Positions 10,943-19,877 are shown, numbered from the stretch's first letter. The stretch: 45,365 nucleotides of DNA from Fragilariopsis cylindrus CCMP1102 (GCA_900095095.1 FMBT01000013.1:1-45365); one strand, 5' to 3'. The notes: generated from the letters alone by a model not told the origin. Numbers and translations are program-made.

Positions 10943-11419
10943 AGTTTTTAACTTGAGAATTGTTTCAACCGTCTTATTTGTTAGTTCAAAAATTACAATT
11001 ACCATTGTAAAAAGATGATGAAAAGAAAAAGAAAAAGAAAAAAATGATTCGTCAACAATCAGACATAAATGAGACAAAACTTCAACCAATATATAAGCTA
11101 AATTTTAAAATAGATAATTTTAGCTTGTCATTTGATAAAAGGCTTATAATATATGATGTGATTTTTCACAACTTCAATCCAATTGCTTATTGTTGATTGC
11201 CACGATGAGTCATTACAAAATTTCTTGTTTTCATCCCTAAGTAGTATGTTTTCTTGTTAATTAAATCGTGAACTTGCACTCAGTTGAAGAATTCGGAGTT
11301 GTTTTCAGTTGTTGTGATTTTTTTTTCTTTTTCTTTTTCTTTTCATCTTTACAAAATAGTAATTGTAATTTTTGAACTAACAAATAAGACGGTTGAAACA
11401 ATTCTCAAGTTAAAAAACT
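10943..11419. repeat. Large inverted repeat inside the transposon
   Basis: The left arm from about 10943 (AGTTTTTAACTTGAGAATTG...) is nearly the reverse complement of the right arm ending at about 11419. Arms are roughly 95-100 bp with a few mismatches and small gaps, and are separated by about 280 bp of AT-rich sequence without an ORF. It may be a MITE nested in the transposon or a strong hairpin between the transposase and the next gene. I see no clear target duplication. The remaining 10600-11535 contains an AATAAA at about 10756 and no gene. Confidence 0.75.
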
Positions 11420-11535
11420 GTTGAGTATCGATGGTTGATTCATACCGTGCTAGCAAGCAATAGCGTGGCTACTATATATTATCACTGCTATTATTATCAT
11501 AAAATGAATTTTAATATTAAAAAAACAGGAACACC

Positions 11536-12738
11536 ATGGCTCCGAAACGAAAAGCGATTGACGCTGCTGCTGTTGCCGAGAACCGAAGGGTCTCAAGACG
11601 TGTTCAGGAGGGAGTGGTAGTTCCAGTTCGAGTTGCCGCTTCTGCTATTGCCACTCACAGTACTATTAAAGATGAGATTAAGTCATCAGTATATTCTATT
11701 TTTTTTAATCTTATTGCTAATCTTCCTGCTCGCGCTGTTGCCGCTGTTGCCGCTGTTGCCGCTCCTGTAGTTCCAGTAGTTCCGGCGGTACGGGTAAAGA
11801 TTGGAATGATCAACCGTGCGAGTGATGCAAGGAAAATTGTAGGAACAGAAGAACAGCTGATTATTTCTTCACCAGTAGACAGGGAAGGAATTTACAAGTT
11901 TGCTGATGATATGGTTAAAATTATTACAACTAAGACTCCATACAAACTCCGCAGAAGTCCATCATCTCTTTCTCTATCTTTGTGTCAAATGATGATCTCA
12001 TTGAAGACTCTTCGTGTTGATGCTTTTTATACAAGTGATACTGTCAAGACATTAATCAGATCAAATGCAACCAACTTACTACCAAATCTTGAATCTCTTA
12101 CAATGAAGCAACCAGAGCGTACAATTGTAAATAGAACCCGATGGTTACCAGATGGATGGGTAACATTAACAGGATCTTGTCTTGATGATGACGGAAATGT
12201 TTTCAAAACTAACCCAAAGTTGAACAGCATCACCATAAGTCCAGGTTCTTGGGCTGCAGCAACGGAACTTGAGACCCTAGAAGACTTTGTTAAAAATAAT
12301 CCAAGTATAGAACGTATGGATGTTATCTGTTATGTTGACTACGAATTTAGGATGCGTCAAAGGAGAACTGATAATACTTTCAGGACTGCCTATATTCATG
12401 GCTGTAAACAAAATGTAACAAGTGCTGTAGATACTCTAAACAAGAATAGAGCATTGGCAATCGAGAATAGAGTATTTACAATTCAGAAATTAGCAATGGA
12501 AGTTGGTGCCGTACCCTCTTGTTTCTCTCCAATGTTAGAGAAGGCATGCACTCATGATTACGACTATGTTAATGTGTTTGACAGGGTCCCAGAGGCAGAG
12601 GACCCCTTTATCGAACCTCCTATTGCTATTGCAAAGGCAGATAGTTTGACACCATTGTTTGGACTTGTTAAATTTTTGCTTTGCGCCAGGCCCTCTCTTT
12701 GCCCCCACCGTCGTCGTCAGGCTCCAGGTCTTAACTAA
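11536..12738 (+). CDS. Transposon cargo: LRR-like hypothetical protein, 400 aa
   Basis: Intact 400-aa frame starting at an ATG in context ACACCATGG. The N-terminus MAPKRKAID is basic and followed by Ala/Val-rich low complexity (AVAAVAAVAAPVVPVVP). From about residue 150 the spacing of leucines in LKTLRVDAFYTSD, LLPNLESLTMK, PKLNSITISPGSW and NPSIERMDVICYV looks like irregular leucine-rich repeats, a protein-binding fold. There are no catalytic motifs, no signal peptide and no membrane segment. The basic start could be a nuclear signal (inference). A 25-nt coding block (11565-11589, peptide AAVAENRR) is shared exactly with the MYND-like ORF, and the 3' flank is also shared with that gene. No intron is needed. 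Confidence 0.55.
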   Translation: MAPKRKAIDAAAVAENRRVSRRVQEGVVVPVRVAASAIATHSTIKDEIKSSVYSIFFNLIANLPARAVAAVAAVAAPVVPVVPAVRVKIGMINRASDARKIVGTEEQLIISSPVDREGIYKFADDMVKIITTKTPYKLRRSPSSLSLSLCQMMISLKTLRVDAFYTSDTVKTLIRSNATNLLPNLESLTMKQPERTIVNRTRWLPDGWVTLTGSCLDDDGNVFKTNPKLNSITISPGSWAAATELETLEDFVKNNPSIERMDVICYVDYEFRMRQRRTDNTFRTAYIHGCKQNVTSAVDTLNKNRALAIENRVFTIQKLAMEVGAVPSCFSPMLEKACTHDYDYVNVFDRVPEAEDPFIEPPIAIAKADSLTPLFGLVKFLLCARPSLCPHRRRQAPGLN

Positions 12739-12814
12739 AGAAAAGGATAGTGGAAAGTAAATGAAAAAATGAAACAACAGTATAATAATTTATAATACAA
12801 AACAAACAAGATGA

Positions 12815-12951
12815 GAACAATAAGAATAACAAGTGCTGGTGAATATAATGAAGGGTACAAAGAATCGACCGAATCCACCGTCATCTGTATAAGCATACAT
12901 ATAAAATATAAACAAAGGAATGCTAGAACTAGTATTAAAATATAATGATAT
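12815..12951 (+). repeat. 3' flanking repeat, copy A
   Basis: Follows the LRR-like ORF and matches 15124-15248 closely, with long identical stretches (AACAAGTGCTGGTGAATATA, CCGAATCCACCGTCATCT, ACAAAGGAATGCTAGAACTA) broken by small indels. It probably represents a duplicated 3' UTR. Confidence 0.8.
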
Positions 12952-13396
12952 GAAAACTAACGTACTTCAGTTATAGGTAGTATAGGATATATATATATAT
13001 ATATATATATATGTTTCACTGGAGATGATGTTTTGTATGATGTAGAGTATGATGTACACTACTCTTAGAAAAGGGGAGGTATAGTAGAATGTGCAGTGTG
13101 TTACGATCAATTCTATATATTTAGATTTAGCCACAATTGAGTAGATCTATCAGTATTTTTAGCATGTTTTTTATTTTCAAATATATCGTAGCCTCATCAA
13201 AACAGCAATGTGTGACTATGGCAAAGAAAACATACTAAAGGACATTGAAAAAATTCCATTGATACTACTATTTTGTACTAATACTACTCCTTAAGCTGTT
13301 ATAGAGGTGCAAAAAATGTGAAATATAAAATCGATCTAATTTAGAGCTTATATACGATTTCTATTCCATTTTTTTCTATGATTCATATTACAGTAA
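12952..13396. other. Non-coding part of the transposon
   Basis: AT-rich sequence containing a TA microsatellite at about 12989-13012. No gene is visible. Confidence 0.4.
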
Positions 13397-13566
13397 CTCT
13401 TCCCGGGATTTCTTATAAGAAAGTTACAATATTATCATTCCCAATTATTTACCAAGCACCGTAAGGAACGTGGAAAGAAGGAGCGAGAAGTTCGCCGAAA
13501 GATCTTGCTGCTACAATACTTTGAAACATACTATGGTCGTCTTCTTTATCAAACATTCCAGGAATA
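13397..13566 (+). other. Possible exon encoding a basic peptide
   Basis: An open frame of about 56 codons without its own ATG contains KHRKERGKKEREVRR followed by ILLLQYFETYYGRLLYQTF and a stop. An acceptor-like TATTACAG lies just upstream, so it may be the last exon of a small spliced gene. No family is recognised. Confidence 0.25.
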
Positions 13567-13634
13567 GAAGAAGGATCAGACAATAATTTTGTTACTGTTT
13601 GGCTCCATAAACGCGCCTTCAATTCTTACGGCTG

Positions 13635-13969
13635 CTAACGGTATGTTTTATCTGATACCAGACCTCCGTCTGATACCGGTAGGTTGATTGGACCATTACC
13701 GGTATGTCTTGTACTTAACGACGACGCTAATAAGATTACCGGACCCATATTAGTTTGGACCAAAGTATTGTGGGTTGGGTGATGATAAACTCCTGTTGGG
13801 ATTGTTGGAATTATTATATTATCATATGTTAGACCTCCATCTGATGAAATATAATCCGTAATCTTCACTTCTTCTGCCGTTTTCTTTCCTTCTCCTTCTC
13901 CTTCGCATCCTGAAGACGCTTTGAGCGCCTACTAGGTTTCTTACAGGTATCAGCTTTTCTTTTCGCCAT
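13635..13969 (-). CDS. Transposon cargo: small basic hypothetical protein, frame broken
   Basis: An ATG at 13969 opens MAKRKADTCKKPSRRSKRLQ and stops at 13865. A second minus frame then reads EEVKITDYISSDGGLTYDN and continues to 13635. The two overlap at a GAAGGA microsatellite (about 13885-13900), where a one-base slip would join them into one protein of about 110 aa. SSDGGLTYD and VSDGGLVSD form an internal pair of similar motifs. The basic N-terminus resembles that of the LRR-like cargo protein (MAPKRKAID), suggesting a shared targeting region. No known family is recognised. Confidence 0.4.
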
Positions 13970-14593
13970 TGTCGATGATATTAAATAATTTAAATAATAG
14001 TAATTGAATAACCGATATGGCGACAGGGTTGTACTCTAATGAGATCTATTATAGTTTTTTTATTTTATCTGTTAAGTGTCTGTCTTCTTCAAATTTTGTG
14101 GACTACCCCCTTTGAAGTCAGTTTCAGTACTGCACGTGCCTGTAGAATTCTACGTGGAATTTGATAAATTCTTCGATTTTTGACAAAATTTGAAATCAAA
14201 AATATAATTAAAAAAAGTGATCGAGCTAGTCGAATATTGGTTATACCTTATTATTTTCGGAGTGTTTGTAATTTATGTGTTGTCTTCGACGATGAACAAG
14301 ACGTAAATCTTCAACACATAAAAAGCAAGGAAAGATAAGGAAGAACGTATTGTTTGACGTCGAAGACAATGCACTGATGAAAACGGAGAGTACCTTGGTG
14401 CTTTGAGAGTATCTTAATAGCAGACATATTTATCATTCTAGTGGAATGGCCTGTGATGCGGTTGTGTTAATGGAATGATTTAATTTCCCATGCCCTTCTC
14501 GTCGATCGAATTTCTTTGTTTAAATAAAGCAGTACAAAACAGATGTGGTTGTAGTCATAATATAATTTGAATTCAAATTAAAAAGCAATCAAG
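13970..14593. other. Divergent intergenic region inside the transposon
   Basis: Lies between the minus-strand small ORF and the plus-strand MYND-like ORF, so it probably holds both promoters. AT-rich, no gene seen. Confidence 0.35.
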
Positions 14594-15064
14594 ATGATGA
14601 AGGCAATGCTGGCAAAGAAAAAGATGGAGGAGGAGATGGAGAATACTTTTCACCTACTCGACGACCGAGCATTATGGGACATGCCTGATCGAAAATTTGA
14701 AGAACGGACAGTACTGTTAGATGAAGAATTGGGAGGTTATGGTGATAATGATATCAGATCTAACAATGATGATCAGAAGAATGATGCTATCAATGAAGCA
14801 GTTGGCATTGCTGCTGTTGCCGAGAACCGAAGGTGCCCAATGCTGAATGAGCAGATGATGGTCCAGTTTGTTTGTGAAAACTGCAACAAAGTTGCACGTG
14901 ATGTAGAGGTACTACGGGGTCAATGTTCCAGATGTCGAGTAGTAGTTGCATATTGCTGTTTGGAATGTCAAGTTAATCATTGCATTCATTGCTGCCATTG
15001 CCGTCATTGTCACACCACCATCCATTGTACTTGTAGTTATTGTACTCGAATCATATATGTATAA
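14594..15064 (+). CDS. Transposon cargo: MYND-like zinc-finger protein, 156 aa
   Basis: Intact 156-aa frame. The N-terminal half is charged and helical. The C-terminal half is Cys/His-rich: C94-x2-C97, C111-x2-C114, a YCC..ECQ motif (120-126), H129 and C133, then further Cys/His pairs. This order and the YC-x3-CQ signature match the MYND zinc finger, a protein-interaction module in transcriptional regulators and methyltransferases. The spacing after the CQ is shorter than usual and the typical Trp is missing, so the finger may be degenerate or a variant. The segment AAVAENRR just before the finger is encoded by the 25-nt block shared with the LRR-like ORF. Its role for the transposon is unknown; partner binding is an inference from the domain. 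Confidence 0.6.
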   Translation: MMKAMLAKKKMEEEMENTFHLLDDRALWDMPDRKFEERTVLLDEELGGYGDNDIRSNNDDQKNDAINEAVGIAAVAENRRCPMLNEQMMVQFVCENCNKVARDVEVLRGQCSRCRVVVAYCCLECQVNHCIHCCHCRHCHTTIHCTCSYCTRIIYV

Positions 15065-15123
15065 GCACCTCTCTTTGCCCCACTGGTCTATAAGTTACTA
15101 CAACCAGACGATTACAATCAAAA

Positions 15124-15248
15124 GAACAACAAGAATAACAAGTGCTGGTGAATATATAAAGAACCCACCGAATCCACCGTCATCTATATAAGCACACATA
15201 TAATATTAACAAAGGAATGCTAGAACTAGTATTAAAATACGATGATAT
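15124..15248 (+). repeat. 3' flanking repeat, copy B
   Basis: Follows the MYND-like ORF and is the second copy of the block at 12815-12951. A further short match, CCTCTCTTTGCCCC, lies upstream of each copy (about 12693 and 15068). Confidence 0.8.
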
Positions 15249-15475
15249 ATATGCAATTGAGTTGTAGGAATTGTATTTTAACATTAATATAGTTAAATAA
15301 ATTTATAAATACATTTTATAAAATAATATCTATGACTAAGCATTCAAACTCATTAATTCATGTACAAACACACTGCATCTTTATAGTTATAGCATAGTAT
15401 AGTATCAAAATAATAGTATAATCAAAAAAATATCGTAAGAATCTTCATTATATGTTCATTTATATTGTATATAGA

Positions 15476-15838
15476 TCACACCAAGGCTCGAAGTAATCGT
15501 CCAAGACGTTTGTATTCATCTGTGTACATTTTAATAGTAACAGTTTCTTCATATCCTCTATCAAAGATGCCAGTAATTCGAACCCGACCTCCTGCAAAAG
15601 TATTATTGCTGCTTCGAATCTTCTTGAATGCGATTTGAGTTGCGGTTGTAAGATTGACTTCTAATACAGGAGCACTTCTAATAATGTCTGCATTCTCGAA
15701 AATACCAATCATTTTTAGTTCATGGTGGACTACAATCATACCATCATCAACAAAAAAGAATCCTTCACTATCAATACTGTCGTGTGGACCTTTGCGGGAG
15801 CATAGTGGTGATCCAAATGTTGTTAATGTTGCAGTCAT
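15476..15838 (-). CDS. Transposon cargo: hypothetical protein, 120 aa
   Basis: Intact 120-aa frame with an ATG start. Alternating hydrophobic residues (FFFVDDGMIVVHHELKMIGI, APVLEVNLTTATQIAF, RVRITGIF, ETVTIKMY) suggest a mostly beta-sheet small domain, followed by a basic C-terminal helix. There is no signal peptide, no Cys cluster and no family that I recognise. It is transcribed toward the MYND-like gene. Confidence 0.45.
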   Translation of the reverse strand: MTATLTTFGSPLCSRKGPHDSIDSEGFFFVDDGMIVVHHELKMIGIFENADIIRSAPVLEVNLTTATQIAFKKIRSSNNTFAGGRVRITGIFDRGYEETVTIKMYTDEYKRLGRLLRALV

Positions 15839-16249
15839 TTTAGTATTATTAAGCGTTTGTTTATTATTTACTATTTTATTATGAAAGTGGGATTCGGTAT
15901 GATGTTAATGTTTGATACAATTGATTTAATGGTAGTAGTACAAATAATTGGTTGAGTCGAACTGAATTATTAACGAATAATAGCAGTCCGTCGTGAATCT
16001 ATCTATTTAATATTTGAATTCATTATTAATCAAATATTTGAACTGTAAATTTGGAATGAAACAAAAATTTGGAGTGGAACAAAAATTTGAGTTGAACAAA
16101 GAATAGAAATGGAGTTGGTCGATATTGTACTTTTATTTGAATCGATTCAACCCCCTTTCTTTTTTCGTATCATCTCTTCCTCATAATAAAAACGAATACA
16201 TAAACATATCACTGTACATCACATCCCATTTCAAAGCAGAATCAACACC
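15839..16249. other. Divergent intergenic region inside the transposon
   Basis: Between divergent ORFs. Contains three imperfect tandem copies of a unit of about 17 bp, ACAAAAATTTGGAGTGG-like, around 16050-16105, just upstream of the plus-strand ORF. These could be promoter repeats (inference). Confidence 0.4.
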
Positions 16250-16804
16250 ATGTCAAACTTCCATCCATTCTTCATTCCACTTTCGACGTTGAATAATGAT
16301 AAGAAGTGTGTTACCTACAATATTCAAAACTTCACAGGCAAAGTTCACATCACATTAGATGGTGTATTGTTCTGTTCTGCCGATTACGATGGCTTTGAGG
16401 AAGATCTTGAACAAGCTTTTGATTCCTTTGGATTGGAAGAAACAAAACGTCAATTAATTCGGGGAGTTGTTCCACCAGCTGATGTTGTTGCTGCCAGTAT
16501 TATCAACGATGATGAAGCCGCAGCTGTCGCTGCTGCTACAGCTGCTGCTGCTGCTGATGGATTCAATGGAGAGCTCCATCATGGAGAGCCAATGCACGTC
16601 GCTCAAGGTATAATGACACATATGACTACTGAAACTTACAAGTTACTCAATGGTATCGATGGTGATGATAGTACTGATGGCGATGAAGAAGAAGATGGTG
16701 ACACTGTTACCGATTTGCCTTCCTCTACGCTCGAGTTTGATTCCGATGACGACTCATACGATGAAGATCAGCATTTTTCGCAGCAAGCTAGCTTCATCAG
16801 CTAA
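16250..16804 (+). CDS. Transposon cargo: 184-aa protein with a captured transposase motif
   Basis: Intact 184-aa frame starting at an ATG in CAACACCATGTC. The N-terminal part (CVTYNIQNFTGKVHITLDGV) looks like a small beta-rich domain. An Ala-rich linker follows, then HHGEPMHVAQGIMTHMTTET at about residues 109-128, then an acidic Asp/Glu/Ser tail. The HGEPMHVAQG stretch is the same peptide found in the transposase (9084-9118), and the DNA is identical over 35 nt. The rest of the protein is unrelated to the transposase. It could compete with or bind the same partner as the transposase, acting as a regulator (inference). I know of no family with this layout. Confidence 0.5.
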   Translation: MSNFHPFFIPLSTLNNDKKCVTYNIQNFTGKVHITLDGVLFCSADYDGFEEDLEQAFDSFGLEETKRQLIRGVVPPADVVAASIINDDEAAAVAAATAAAAADGFNGELHHGEPMHVAQGIMTHMTTETYKLLNGIDGDDSTDGDEEEDGDTVTDLPSSTLEFDSDDDSYDEDQHFSQQASFIS

Positions 16805-17067
16805 GATTTCAACACCATATTGCCATTGTCAAGACATATGTTACACTACTATCACTAGTTGTTGTTGTTGTTGATATAAGGAGAGGAAAAAATGGAAAAA
16901 TTCGACACATTTTGCAAGGAATGGAATTTAAATATAGCAGTAAAATTAGACCTATCACCATTACATGCTACAGTTGTTCTAAGTTTGTTTCATTACAGTT
17001 TTTTCTAAGCACCCAAATAGTAGCTATCGCGTCAACTCCAAAATTATTTTTTATTCTCCATATAAAA

Positions 17068-17245
17068 TTGTAGTAGGTATAATCATAGTATATAATCGTA
17101 TACTCAAGGTATGGTTATACCGTACAATCAATCACCAAAAATACCGTTGGAAAAGAAAAAAAAACCGTTGACGCAAGGCGAGATTCGAGGTTGGTGGGAT
17201 AAGGATCGAGTCGAACGAGTCGAATATTTTTTCACTAAATCCGCG
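17068..17245 (-). repeat. Right terminal inverted repeat, 178 bp
   Basis: Exact reverse complement of 5358-5535, ending AAATCCGCG. The stop codon that closes the reverse-transcriptase frame of the host LINE (17235-17237) is supplied by this repeat. Confidence 0.95.
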
Positions 17246-19877
17246 ACTGAACATATGTGATCCATTGATGCTGTGATAGGAGGAAATCATCCCAGTTGAC
17301 CATAGGACCATAACGCGGTGTGGTGATGGGCGGGGCAGGGATCACAGTTGATGTTCTTGTGGTGTGTGTGCTTCCATTCGAGAGTGTATGTAGCTGTATT
17401 GGACTGCCGTCGCGTGTGTTGAATTCTGAGATGTCGATATTATCTTCCAGTGTCAGTTGCGTACCTCTTACTCTGTACACCTCCCAATATTGATGATTTT
17501 CTTCTAGTACTTGTTGGTGCCGGTATACGGTGTTGGTATCGATATTACTGACGTATGATTCCCAGCGTCCTGATGTGTGATGCGCTTGCGTCCACTGCCC
17601 TAGTGGTTGATTTAATGTACTCCCGTTTGATGTGTACCGGGAGATTACTTTCGTCCATAATGCCCAACTTTGAGTATTTGGTTTCTTCTGATTCGGTTTT
17701 GTTAACGATGTGTTGTATGTTAATTCATTGTTAGTTCCTGTTGTTATCCCAGGTTGTAACGCAGTGCCTGCTATTGTACTTATGTCACTCAGGAACATGA
17801 CGCCCAGATACATTCGGACGCAGTTGATTCGTTCCAATTGAATGTCAGTCAGGTTGAGCTCCTCCCTTATGTCTATCGCTGTATCCATGATGCACTGATC
17901 ATGTACCCGTATCGGCTGTCTAATCATCGTGTTATCGAGGTGGATTTTGCCATCAATCGCTGCGAGGTAGTTCCTTGTTGCTGGAATTACCTTGCCCTTA
18001 AGATGAGGTAATTCTATCGCTGGTTGTTCAAAGAGCGGGAACGTTACACCTGCCTGTAGTATTGGCCACGTATAGCATATACGTAGATGTTTTCCAATGT
18101 CTTCTGTTTGTGTTCTCCAGTTTTTCAGGAAATGTGTGACGTACCCTGCTCCTGCAGTTACTTTAAGTGGAGTAAAGCCTCCTCCTCCCAGAGAAACCGG
18201 ACCTGCTAATAAAGCACGAGATGTATTTCGATTGAAGCCGCATTTTGCATAAATTTGTGGCATGCATGCCTTCTCTATCTTTGACAGTTGTTTGTCTGAC
18301 AAGAACGATTGAGGAATCACATATTCGATTGCTGGTTTCCATACTGTGTCGTATAAAAGTCTTGTCTCGGTTCTTGAGCATCCACATTTGACGATTGAGT
18401 TCGTTAGGCGTGTCCCTTTCTCTGCTACTGTTTCTGTTTGTGTAATACCACGTTGCATTGGGCCTTTGATGTGTCCCAAGTTGGTTCTTGGTTGGAATAT
18501 ATTCTTTGATTCAATCTTCACATCGTTGCCATGTTCGTTCTGTAACAATATCGAGTCACCCGGACTCACTATCATTGTCGGGATTCCACTGTTTTCGTAT
18601 TCAAAGTGTATCACATGATAACCACATTTAGGTAGCTCAAGCTTGCCTCCGGAGCACCATAATAAATCATGCCATAGTTGTGCGTCTTCCTTCATCTTTC
18701 GGATTAGGTCTTGTAGTGTATCGTTTTTGTTACCTCCAGTGATACACGTGGAGTCATCGACGAAACCTACCATATTGAATCGGACGATCATGTCTTTCGA
18801 TGGTGATTCAAATAACATACCATGTGCACGTTGATTGTGGCATTGAAATAGGACGCTTGATATGAAGCACCATATCATTGGAGAATTAGTTGAACCTTGT
18901 CCTGTACCGTGAATAGGAAATTTAATACAATGTCTATAGGACGTGTCGGATATTTTTGTTGATGTTTTGAGTTTGAATTCAGCTTCCTCCAACGTTTTTG
19001 CATGGACGAAGATTACGTCCTTGTGAATTCCATATTTCCTTCCTGCGAGGCTTGCAATGCAGCATAGTATCCTATCATAGCATGCAGTGGCGTCGTTATC
19101 GAAATTTGCAAAAGAAAATCGCGTCATCAAGGAGTAGTCAAACCGTAATTCTTCTAGATATGTCAATGATGTGCAATCCCGTCCAGGAAGACCTCCGTAT
19201 TGTCCTTGATGCAGTGACTTATCTTTTACCGCTCTTTTCATTGCTTGACCCCATTTTGCTCCCCATAAAAAGCCTAGATCAGCTTCGTATAGATGAATTA
19301 CCCTCAATCGATGTATGTGGACGTTGCCCTCTTCTTTGTAGATCATCATATTAACAATTGTCTTCCACCGTTCAAGGGAGTAGCGGTGTTTGATTGAATA
19401 ATTAATCATCGATATATAGCAATTAGAAATATCTTCCTGGAACTGTTCGAGAACTTGTCTTTCTTCTTGCTTGAGTGATTTGTCTATTACTGCAACTAGC
19501 GCTTTGTAGTGTCCTAGGTGACGGCCACTAGGAGAAGTTGATGTTGATTCTCTCCAATTACGGAATTTCCCTCTGAACTGTTCGATGGTAATGTATGGTG
19601 GAGCTTCCTCCAAATCAGTGATACGTGTCATGTTATCCAGAAGGAGTCTAGAAATATCGTCTAATTCCGTGTCTGTGTAGTTCCCTTCTATTACCAATTC
19701 CGCCTCGTTTGTTGACGCATTCCAGTTGAATTTGTGTTTCATCTCTGGTGTAGTAAACGGTGTACCATCTGTTTCTGACTGGCCGAAATGACGTTGATTG
19801 CGCAAGCGAAGAAGGAATTCGATTTCTTTGGGACAATTGACCTCTCGCCACTTAGATGCGTCATGTTGTTTGTTGTC
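17235..19877 (-). CDS. LINE ORF2 central part: reverse transcriptase
   Basis: This frame holds the reverse-transcriptase domain that copies the LINE RNA at a nicked target. Numbering from the TTG at 19805, motif A is FDNDATACYDRI (about 235-246), motif B is GTGQGSTNSP (about 300-309), and the catalytic box is MVGFVDDSTCI (about 345-355), with the two metal-binding Asp of the YxDD box. Upstream STSPSGRHLGHYKAL matches fingers-region motifs of LINE enzymes. The thumb and connection follow. The frame opens at about 19877 and overlaps the linker frame, so one base shift between 19805 and 19877 joins them. Translation ends a few codons inside the nested transposon's right end; the last LINE residue is near 17251. 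The missing RNase H half is at 3625-5342. Confidence 0.9.
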   Translation of the reverse strand, partial: DNKQHDASKWREVNCPKEIEFLLRLRNQRHFGQSETDGTPFTTPEMKHKFNWNASTNEAELVIEGNYTDTELDDISRLLLDNMTRITDLEEAPPYITIEQFRGKFRNWRESTSTSPSGRHLGHYKALVAVIDKSLKQEERQVLEQFQEDISNCYISMINYSIKHRYSLERWKTIVNMMIYKEEGNVHIHRLRVIHLYEADLGFLWGAKWGQAMKRAVKDKSLHQGQYGGLPGRDCTSLTYLEELRFDYSLMTRFSFANFDNDATACYDRILCCIASLAGRKYGIHKDVIFVHAKTLEEAEFKLKTSTKISDTSYRHCIKFPIHGTGQGSTNSPMIWCFISSVLFQCHNQRAHGMLFESPSKDMIVRFNMVGFVDDSTCITGGNKNDTLQDLIRKMKEDAQLWHDLLWCSGGKLELPKCGYHVIHFEYENSGIPTMIVSPGDSILLQNEHGNDVKIESKNIFQPRTNLGHIKGPMQRGITQTETVAEKGTRLTNSIVKCGCSRTETRLLYDTVWKPAIEYVIPQSFLSDKQLSKIEKACMPQIYAKCGFNRNTSRALLAGPVSLGGGGFTPLKVTAGAGYVTHFLKNWRTQTEDIGKHLRICYTWPILQAGVTFPLFEQPAIELPHLKGKVIPATRNYLAAIDGKIHLDNTMIRQPIRVHDQCIMDTAIDIREELNLTDIQLERINCVRMYLGVMFLSDISTIAGTALQPGITTGTNNELTYNTSLTKPNQKKPNTQSWALWTKVISRYTSNGSTLNQPLGQWTQAHHTSGRWESYVSNIDTNTVYRHQQVLEENHQYWEVYRVRGTQLTLEDNIDISEFNTRDGSPIQLHTLSNGSTHTTRTSTVIPAPPITTPRYGPMVNWDDFLLSQHQWITYVQSRI
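17251..17258. repeat. Candidate 8-bp target duplication, right copy
   Basis: ACATATGT, matching 5335-5342. LINE coding sequence resumes immediately on its right. Confidence 0.55.

Larger units (their letters stand above)
5343..17250. mobile_element. 11.9-kb TIR DNA transposon with cargo genes
   Basis: The element is nested in LINE ORF2. It is bounded by ACATATGT duplicates and by 178-bp inverted repeats (5358-5535 and 17068-17245) that are identical base for base. Terminal bases are TCA...TGA. The left end has 12 nt and the right end 2 nt between that TCA and the conserved CGCGGATTTAGTG. Inside, in order: a probable transposase gene (6006-10599, plus), an inverted repeat of about 480 bp, an LRR-like ORF, a possible exon, a small minus-strand ORF, a MYND-like ORF, a 120-aa minus-strand ORF and a 184-aa plus-strand ORF. 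I see no DNA polymerase B, integrase, packaging ATPase or capsid gene, so it is not an obvious Polinton. The superfamily is unassigned. An 8-bp duplication would fit hAT, MULE, P or KDZ-type elements. Confidence 0.85.

Noticed and set aside
5343-17250. Polinton/Maverick or giant-virus-like element
   Set aside because: Size and long TIRs fit, but no DNA polymerase B, retroviral-type integrase, FtsK/HerA ATPase, protease or capsid motif is visible in any ORF.
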